In this document: in pieces, positions 58,697 through 64,000 of the stretch
Layout: every line of letters begins with the position of its first letter
Numbering within the stretch: the first letter of the stretch is position 1
Assembly: GCF_002982075.1 (NCBI RefSeq)
Contig: NZ_PUEJ01000009.1
Location: 1 to 64,000 of the forward strand
Source of the DNA: Labrys okinawensis
GTDB lineage: Bacteria > Pseudomonadota > Alphaproteobacteria > Rhizobiales > Labraceae
Reading direction: 5' to 3'
Length of the DNA stretch: 64,000 nt
Position numbers and translations under genes: made by a program
Notes under the pieces: model-generated
Database searches by the model: none
What the model was told of the DNA's origin: nothing
Seen by the model: the letters and a program-made list of their open reading frames with translations, nothing else

Positions 58697-59437
58697 TCAG
58701 CTGACGTCGTCGCCGTCTTGCGACGGGGCGGCATCTTGCGTTGAGGGTTCGTCGTCCGCTTGCAGCGGGGCTTCGGAGGATGGATGTGGCTCAGCCGAAG
58801 CCAGTCCGCCATCCTGCCAGAAAGCAAGCGCTGCAACGCGATCCAGGAATCCGGTAACCGCCGGGCCCGCGCAGAGCGCAGCATGTATCACATTTGTCCG
58901 CCCTAATGCCAAATCCAAATGGGCAGAATCGAAAATCGTAATGAAGTTTGGTGCATTTCTATCCAAATAGGCCCGTTTGACGGCTTGTGCAAGCTTGCGG
59001 CCACCATCTTCGGCACCGTCACGCGCCTGAATCACGGCGACGAGGCGGCGTGAAACGCGTTCGGATTCGATGGCGTCCATCACTTTGGCGAAGCCGGAGA
59101 GCACGAGTCCGGCCTTGTTGGCAAAGCTGAGCATGTCGAGCGCCGCCTTGCGCAGGAGCCGCTCAATGACATCGGGCAGATCGGCCGGCACGTCGACCGG
59201 GCGTTTGAGCAGGCGGGCAAAGGCCCGCTTGCGCATGGCTTCCTCGACGCTGGCACGATTGGCGGTGACCCAGACGCCGCGCCCCGGCAGGACGCGTTTG
59301 AGATCGGGGGTCAGGGTGCCGTCTGGTGCCGCGACCAGGCGTATCAGCGTGTCGACAGGACGTACGAGGCGCGTGGCCGCACACAGGCGCTCGCGCGCCC
59401 GGCGGTCGTCGTCATCCTCGATGCGTTCTGTCAGCAC
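58697..59437 (-). CDS. YlxR/L7Ae-type RNA-binding protein
   Basis: A 246-residue protein encoded between nusA and infB, where YlxR (DUF448) is found. The YlxR part (about 15-100) reads RERLCAATRLVRPVDTLIRLVAAPDGTLTPDLKRVLPGRGVWVTANRASVEEAMRKRAFARLLKR. The first motif, normally RxCxxCR, is RLCAATR here. The second half (about 105-205, ALDMLSFANKAGLVLSGFAKVMDAIES) is L7Ae-like. Such fusions are normal in alphaproteobacteria. It begins 6 bp after the nusA stop. Confidence 0.9.
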   Translation of the reverse strand: MLTERIEDDDDRRARERLCAATRLVRPVDTLIRLVAAPDGTLTPDLKRVLPGRGVWVTANRASVEEAMRKRAFARLLKRPVDVPADLPDVIERLLRKAALDMLSFANKAGLVLSGFAKVMDAIESERVSRRLVAVIQARDGAEDGGRKLAQAVKRAYLDRNAPNFITIFDSAHLDLALGRTNVIHAALCAGPAVTGFLDRVAALAFWQDGGLASAEPHPSSEAPLQADDEPSTQDAAPSQDGDDVS

Positions 59438-59443
59438 TATGGG

Positions 59444-61069
59444 TCATGCTCCATGCTCGGAGAGTGCGGAGGCTTCCGTGTCGGCGGCCCCTTCCTCGGC
59501 AGAGTCTGCGTCGGTTTCAGCCGGTGCCTCGACCCAGCCGGCCTTGATGCGGGCGGCCATGATGATCGCCTCGGCCTCGTCGCGGCTGAGTTCGAAGCCG
59601 TCGAGATAACCGGCATGCTTGGTGGTCTCGCCGTCCTTGCGCTCGGTCCAGCCGACGAGATCGTCCGTGGCGCAACCGGCGAGGTCCTCGACGGACTTCA
59701 CGTCGTTCTCGCCCAGTGCCACCAGCATGGCGGTGGAGACGCCCTCGACCGTCTTCAATTCGTCCTCGACGCCGAGCGCCTTCCGTTTGGCGTCGAATTC
59801 TTCCTCGACCGCAGTGAGATAGTCGCGGGCGCGGGTCTGGATCTCGGCGGCCGTTTCCTCGTCGAAGCCTTCGATCGACGACACGTCGGTGGGATCGACA
59901 TAGGCGACTTCCTCGACGGTGCGGAAGCCTTCGGAGGCGAGCAGCTGGCCGACGACTTCGTCGACGTTCAGCGCGGTCATGAAGGTCTGGGTGCGCTGCA
60001 CGAATTCCTTCTGGCGGCGCTCGCTCTCCTCGGCCTCGGTCAGGATGTCGATGTCCCAGCCGGTGAGCTGGGAGGCCAGGCGCACATTCTGGCCGCGGCG
60101 GCCGATGGCCAGCGAAAGCTGGGCCTCAGGCACGACGACCTCGATCTTCTCGGAATCCTCGTCGAGCACCACCTTCGACACTTCGGCCGGCTGCAGCGCA
60201 TTGACGATGAAGGTGGCCACATCAGGCGACCAGGGAATGATGTCGATCTTCTCGCCCTGGAGCTCGCCGACCACCGCCTGCACGCGCGAACCGCGCATAC
60301 CGACGCAGGCGCCGACCGGATCGATGGAAGAATCGCGCGAGATCACGGCGATTTTGGCGCGCGACCCGGGATCGCGGGCCACGGCCTTCACCTCGATCAC
60401 GCCGTCATAGATCTCCGGCACTTCCTGTTCGAAGAGCTTGGACATGAACTGGGGATGGGTGCGCGACAGGAAGACCTGCGGACCGCGCTGCTCGCGGCGC
60501 ACGTCGAAGAGATAGGCGCGGATGCGGTCGCCGGGGCGGAAGACTTCGCGCGGCAGGAGTTCGTCGCGGCGCACCACGGCTTCGCCGCGGCCGAGATCGA
60601 CGACGACGTTGCCATATTCCACACGCTTGACCAGGCCGTTCACGACGGTGCCGACGCGGTCCTTGAACTCGTCGAACTGGCGGTCGCGCTCGGCCTCGCG
60701 CACCTTCTGCACGATGACCTGCTTGGCCGACTGGGCGGCGATGCGGCCGAAATCGAAAGGCGGCAGGGTTTCAGCGATCCAATCGCCCACCTGCGCGGCC
60801 GGATTCTTGCGGCGCGCATCCTCGAGCAGGATCTGGGTGGCGTCATTCTCGATCTGGTCGACGACGAGGAGGAGGCGCGACAGGCGGATCTCGCCGGTCT
60901 TGGGATTGATCTCGGCGCGGACTTCCGTCTCCTGACCATAACGGGAGCGGGCGGCCTTCTGAATCGCGTCTTCCATCGCGGCGAGCACGATCTGACGATC
61001 GATCACCTTCTCGCGGGCGACGGCGTCGGCAATTTGCAACAGTTCCAGGCGGTTCGCGCTGACGGCCAT
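59444..61069 (-). CDS. nusA: Transcription termination/antitermination protein NusA
   Basis: A 541-residue RNA polymerase-binding factor. N-terminal domain (1-130), S1 domain (about 135-200, GLVKRVEYGNVVVDLGRGEAVV), two KH domains (about 230-345, with DPVGACVGMRGSRVQAVVGELQGEKIDIIPW and LSLAIGRRGQNVRLASQLTGWDIDI), then two helix-hairpin-helix acidic repeats (about 360-500), ending in an acidic tail. Second gene of rimP-nusA-ylxR-infB, 12 bp after rimP. Confidence 0.96.
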   Translation of the reverse strand: MAVSANRLELLQIADAVAREKVIDRQIVLAAMEDAIQKAARSRYGQETEVRAEINPKTGEIRLSRLLLVVDQIENDATQILLEDARRKNPAAQVGDWIAETLPPFDFGRIAAQSAKQVIVQKVREAERDRQFDEFKDRVGTVVNGLVKRVEYGNVVVDLGRGEAVVRRDELLPREVFRPGDRIRAYLFDVRREQRGPQVFLSRTHPQFMSKLFEQEVPEIYDGVIEVKAVARDPGSRAKIAVISRDSSIDPVGACVGMRGSRVQAVVGELQGEKIDIIPWSPDVATFIVNALQPAEVSKVVLDEDSEKIEVVVPEAQLSLAIGRRGQNVRLASQLTGWDIDILTEAEESERRQKEFVQRTQTFMTALNVDEVVGQLLASEGFRTVEEVAYVDPTDVSSIEGFDEETAAEIQTRARDYLTAVEEEFDAKRKALGVEDELKTVEGVSTAMLVALGENDVKSVEDLAGCATDDLVGWTERKDGETTKHAGYLDGFELSRDEAEAIIMAARIKAGWVEAPAETDADSAEEGAADTEASALSEHGA

Positions 61070-61081
61070 GATTCTTTCCTC

Positions 61082-61783
61082 TCAGCGGGTTTTTGGTTGT
61101 CTAGGCGGCTTCTTGGACGGCGACTCCGGATCGGGCCCTTCGTCCGATTCCAGCTCGGCCGCTTCCTGAGCCTCGAGTTGTGCGGCGAGCGCCTTGGAGG
61201 CCGCCTTGGCGCGGCGCAGCGATTCCGTCACCAGCGCATCGGTCAGGACGAGATGGGCTTCGCTCATCTCGTCGACCTTCAATTCCACGTCGGTGGCCTC
61301 GCCGGGACCGGAATCGATACGGCGAATCCGGGCCTTGTTGCCTTCGGCGCCGAGCAGGATGCCCCGGAACCGGCGGCGGCCGGCCACGATCAGGGTCATT
61401 TCGATCTTGGCCTCGTGGCCGGCCCAGCGCTGGAAATCGCTGACGCGCACCAGCGGGCGGTCGATCCCCGGCGAGGAGACCTCCAGATGATAGGCCTTGC
61501 CGATCGGATCGTCGACGTCGAGGACGGGCGAGAGCGTCTTGGAGATCAGCTCGCAATCGTCCACGGTCATGGTGCCGTCGGGCCGCTCGGCCATGATCTG
61601 CACGGTGCCGCCATTATTGCCGGTCAGGCGCACCCGCACGAGGCGGAAGCCGAGCGGCAGGATGGTGCGCTCGGTGATCTCCGCCACGCGCGCGGCAACG
61701 CCCGTCTCGGTGAGGCGGCGCGGTTCGTTCAACGCGTCGGCCGACGAAGCGGCTTCGCTGACAATGGCTTGCGGTTCGTTCAC
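61082..61783 (-). CDS. rimP: Ribosome maturation factor RimP
   Basis: A 233-residue 30S biogenesis factor: GFRLVRVRLTGNNGGTVQIMAERPDGTMTVDDCELISKTLSPVLDVDDPIGKAYHLEVSSPGIDRPLVRVSDFQRWAGHEAKI. The C-terminus is extended and basic/acidic mixed. The start is GTG at 61783, with AGGG 4-5 bp upstream. First gene of the operon, directly behind the hairpin at 61800-61829. Confidence 0.93.
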   Translation of the reverse strand: MNEPQAIVSEAASSADALNEPRRLTETGVAARVAEITERTILPLGFRLVRVRLTGNNGGTVQIMAERPDGTMTVDDCELISKTLSPVLDVDDPIGKAYHLEVSSPGIDRPLVRVSDFQRWAGHEAKIEMTLIVAGRRRFRGILLGAEGNKARIRRIDSGPGEATDVELKVDEMSEAHLVLTDALVTESLRRAKAASKALAAQLEAQEAAELESDEGPDPESPSKKPPRQPKTR

Positions 61784-61794
61784 GCAACCCTCGA

Positions 61795-61829
61795 AACAAA
61801 AAGAGCGGGTCCCGGGTGGGGCCCACTCT
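61795..61829 (-). promoter_or_regulatory. Terminator-like hairpin in the rimP leader
   Basis: On the minus strand AGAGTGGG pairs with CCCGCTCT (extra inner pairs possible), followed by TTTTTGTTTC and then the AGGG ribosome site of rimP. It has the form of an intrinsic terminator placed about 12 nt before the rimP GTG, so it could act as an attenuator for the whole operon. Confidence 0.6.
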
Positions 61830-62009
61830 CAAAACCAACGATCAAGCAGACCGTCTATGAGATGTCTCATCGAGACAGCCGCAATATAGGGATTTTTCGC
61901 CGCCATGCAAGGAAGGAATTGTTCACCTTGTTGACGGGCGGGCCTTCGGCGCTCCTGTTCCGGCCAAAGATCCCGATGGCCAGGGCCGTATCCCTGACGC
62001 TCCATCCTG

Positions 62010-63077
62010 TCACGCCTTCACCGGGCCCGCGCTCTCGCGCTCGTCGAGCGCACCTTTCAGCATGGTCAGCCGCTGCGGAGCTGCTTCTCCCCGCATCAAC
62101 TGCAGCAGCAGTTTCGCCCCCGTCGATCCGAGGTCGAAACGCGGCTGGCGAATGGTCGTCAGGGTCGGCTCGATGAAATCGCCGAGCTCGATGCCGTCGA
62201 AGCCGACGATGGACACGTCCTGCGGCACCCTGAGGCCGCCCCGGCGGATGGTGGTCATGAAGGCGATGGCCATTTCATCGCTGGTGGCGACCACGCCGGT
62301 CGGCCGACGTTCCAGGGCGAGGAAGGCCTTGCCCGAAGCGATGCCGGAGGCGAAATCGTAACTGCCCTCGAAACGCACGAAATCATCGGGCCCGAGGCCG
62401 GCGGCGGCGATCTCGGCCTGGAAGCCCGCATAACGATGACGCTCGTTGTAGTTGCCCCTGGGGCCAGCGAGATAGGCCAGGTATCGGTGACCTCTGTCGA
62501 GGAGATAGCGTGTCTGGGCCCTGCAGCAGACCTCGTCGTCGACCACCACGGCGGGGATGTCCGGAACGTCCGTCTCGGCGCAGACGCCGACGATGGGAAT
62601 GCCGGAATCGGCGATGGTGCGTCCGGCATGCGAGGGCACCGTCGAGGCAAGCACCAGCGCTCCGTCGATATGGCCGCCGAAGACGAGGTCGACCAGATAT
62701 TTCTCCTTGCCGTCGATGCTGTCGAGATTGCCCATCAGCACCGCATAGCCGGCCTGCGACAGGGCGACGTCGATGCCCCTGAGCACCTCGCTGAAGAAGG
62801 GAGGATTGCGCCGGGGCCCGACCACCACCAGCACCGTACGGGAGGAGCCGGCGCGCAACTGCCGGGCGGCTGTGTTGGGGGTGTAGCCGAGGTCGCGCAC
62901 GGCCGCGAGCACGCGCTCGCGCGTCTCGGCCTGGACGCGGTCAGGAAAGGTGAGGGCACGGCTGACGGTGGCGGTCGAGACGCCGGCGGCGCGGGCCACG
63001 TCGCCGATGCGGATCTTGGAGACGTCGCGCGGCGCGCGCCTCTGGATGCGTCTGGCTCGTTCCTTGGCGGGCGGCAT
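62010..63077 (-). CDS. LacI-family transcriptional regulator
   Basis: A 355-residue regulator: basic N-terminus, helix-turn-helix RIGDVARAAGVSTATVSRALTFPDRVQAETRERVLAAVRDLGYTPNTAARQL, then a sugar-binding-type effector domain (about 70-345). The ATG at 63077, 10 bp after GGAGA, is preferred over one 17 codons earlier. It diverges from the ABC binding-protein gene, whose promoter carries a LacI-type palindrome, and probably represses that transporter. Confidence 0.92.
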   Translation of the reverse strand: MPPAKERARRIQRRAPRDVSKIRIGDVARAAGVSTATVSRALTFPDRVQAETRERVLAAVRDLGYTPNTAARQLRAGSSRTVLVVVGPRRNPPFFSEVLRGIDVALSQAGYAVLMGNLDSIDGKEKYLVDLVFGGHIDGALVLASTVPSHAGRTIADSGIPIVGVCAETDVPDIPAVVVDDEVCCRAQTRYLLDRGHRYLAYLAGPRGNYNERHRYAGFQAEIAAAGLGPDDFVRFEGSYDFASGIASGKAFLALERRPTGVVATSDEMAIAFMTTIRRGGLRVPQDVSIVGFDGIELGDFIEPTLTTIRQPRFDLGSTGAKLLLQLMRGEAAPQRLTMLKGALDERESAGPVKA

Positions 63078-63170
63078 AAGACTACCGTTCTCCAACCTGC
63101 TGGCAAAACTTCGAAAAAGCTCTGCCATCTGCCTGTTTGCGGGTGCGACCGGAGCCCTGAGCCAATCCCC

Positions 63171-63222
63171 TTGACACGAACCCCGATCGCAATCAATATC
63201 CCGACGCTTGCAATCGATTACA
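63171..63222 (+). promoter_or_regulatory. Promoter with LacI-type operator for the ABC transporter
   Basis: TTGACA (63171-63176), 17 bp, CAATAT (63194-63199) form a good promoter. TGCAATCGATTACA (63209-63222) is a near-perfect palindrome of LacI/GalR type centred over the expected transcription start, ideal for repression by the divergent regulator. Confidence 0.75.
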
Positions 63223-63257
63223 TAAACATAGCATGCGATCCTTTAGGGAGGATGTCC

Positions 63258-64000
63258 ATGGAAAAAATGAGGGCGATTCTGCAGCGGGCTCCGGCACGCT
63301 CCATGCTGGCCGGCGCACTTGCCGCGCTGGCTCTTGGCAGCCCGATGCTGGGCGGGCAGGCCATGGCTCAGGACAAGCCCAAGGCCGAGGTAATGCACTG
63401 GTGGACGTCGGGCGGCGAGGCCGCGGCCGTGAAGGTCTTCGCCGACCAGTACACCAAGGCCGGCGGTGTATGGGTCGACTCGGCCGTTGCCGGCGGCCAG
63501 GCCGCACGTTCGGCTGCAATCAACCGCATCGTCGGCGGCAATCCGCCCACTGCCTCGCAGTTCAACACCGGCAAGCAGTTCGACGATCTGGTCAGCCAGG
63601 GCCTGCTCAACACCGTTGACCAGGTTGCCGAGGAAGGCAAGTGGAAGAGCTTCCTGCCGCCCTCCTTCATCGAAGCCGCGAGCCGCGAGGGGCATATGTA
63701 TGCCGTTCCGGTGAACGTGCACGGCCAGAACTGGGCTTTCTATTCCAAGGAAGTGCTCGACAAGTCCGGTGTCACCGCCGTGCCTACCAACTGGGACGAT
63801 TTCTTCGTCGCCCTCGACAAGATCAAGGCGGCCGGATTTACCCCGCTGGCGCAGGGCGGTGAGCCCTGGCAGGAGCGTCTGCTGTTCAATGTCGTGCTGC
63901 AATCGGTCAGCAAGGACACGTTCATGCGGCTCTATGCCAAGGACGATGCCACTGCCATCGATACGCCCGAGTTCAAGAAATCGGTCGAGATTTTCGGCAA
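63258..64000 (+). CDS. Sugar-type ABC transporter substrate-binding protein (partial)
   Basis: The first 247 residues of a family 1 extracellular solute-binding protein, cut by the right window edge. A signal peptide (about 1-38, ending GGQAMAQD) precedes EVMHWWTSGGEAAAVKVFADQYTKAGG, the start of a carbohydrate-binding lobe; SAINRIVGGNPPTASQFNTG and YAVPVNVHGQNWAFYSKEVLDKSG follow. AGGGAGGA lies before the ATG. It presumably heads an operon with permease genes beyond the window; the sugar is not identifiable. Confidence 0.9.
   Translation, partial: MEKMRAILQRAPARSMLAGALAALALGSPMLGGQAMAQDKPKAEVMHWWTSGGEAAAVKVFADQYTKAGGVWVDSAVAGGQAARSAAINRIVGGNPPTASQFNTGKQFDDLVSQGLLNTVDQVAEEGKWKSFLPPSFIEAASREGHMYAVPVNVHGQNWAFYSKEVLDKSGVTAVPTNWDDFFVALDKIKAAGFTPLAQGGEPWQERLLFNVVLQSVSKDTFMRLYAKDDATAIDTPEFKKSVEIFG

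Noticed and set aside
59453..62176. Long plus-strand frame opposite nusA and rimP
   Set aside because: Spans two real genes and the rimP leader hairpin on the other strand with no recognisable domain.
1..64000. CRISPR arrays, insertion sequences, integrases, tRNA or rRNA genes
   Set aside because: Read for on both strands; no regularly spaced repeats, transposase or integrase motifs, or tRNA-like folds with a CCA-adjacent T-arm were recognised.

Overview
The window is high-GC, gene-dense chromosomal DNA from an alphaproteobacterium, most likely of the order Hyphomicrobiales (Rhizobiales). The supporting signs are the sucCD-sucAB-lpd operon, a very long proline/alanine-rich IF-2, a SUV3-like helicase with a disordered tail, the rimP-nusA-ylxR-infB-rbfA-truB cluster, and dispersed palindromic repeats resembling rhizobial mosaic elements. 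Family or genus cannot be fixed from the sequence alone. No tRNA, rRNA, CRISPR array or insertion sequence was recognised.

Layout. Positions 1-1000 hold the end of pntB and a fumarylacetoacetate-hydrolase family gene. Positions 1300-12140 form an oxalate-utilisation region: a divergent succinyl-CoA-synthetase-like pair, formyl-CoA transferase (frc), oxalyl-CoA decarboxylase (oxc), a 45-codon small gene, an oxalate/formate-type MFS carrier and a fused ADP-forming acyl-CoA synthetase. Positions 12400-20530 carry sucC-sucD-sucA-sucB-lpdA of the TCA cycle. Positions 20670-32430 contain housekeeping and envelope genes (lolA-like, holA, lptE, leuS) and several exported proteins. Positions 32660-42600 hold a response regulator, a cyclic-nucleotide-binding protein, a repeat-filled gene-poor stretch, the SUV3-like helicase, an S4 protein, an Rrf2 regulator, an aldo/keto reductase and an ECF sigma factor with its YCII partner. 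Positions 42840-50890 are the phosphate regulon (phoR, pstSCAB, phoU, phoB) plus a PPK2. Positions 51200-53350 contain small accessory genes. Positions 53360-61790 are the translation/transcription cluster read right to left. The right end holds a LacI regulator diverging from a sugar-type ABC binding protein that runs off the window.

The most interesting part is the oxalate region. A palindromic motif built on TCTGGYATRCCAGA recurs six times between 3455 and 9926. It sits in front of the SCS-like pair, oxc-frc, the small gene, a gene-free spot that looks like a small RNA, the MFS carrier and the acyl-CoA synthetase. At four of these sites it lies in or beside a sigma-70-like promoter, just after the -35 box. 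No matching regulator gene lies in the window. The operator set ties two CoA ligases of the NDP-forming superfamily to oxalate catabolism. In the SucCD-like pair, the loops that differ from the authentic SucCD encoded 10 kb away lie in normally conserved substrate/CoA-site motifs. The pair may therefore be a dedicated ligase that primes the oxalate/formate CoA cycle.

Repeats are a second theme: eight copies of a roughly 70-115 bp double-hairpin element, four copies of a 43-bp GATTCG...TTAA element, two roughly 155-170 bp elements with perfect 17-bp inverted ends, and shorter hairpin repeats. The phosphate region shows two PHO-box-like sites, and the rimP operon begins with a terminator-like hairpin next to its ribosome binding site.
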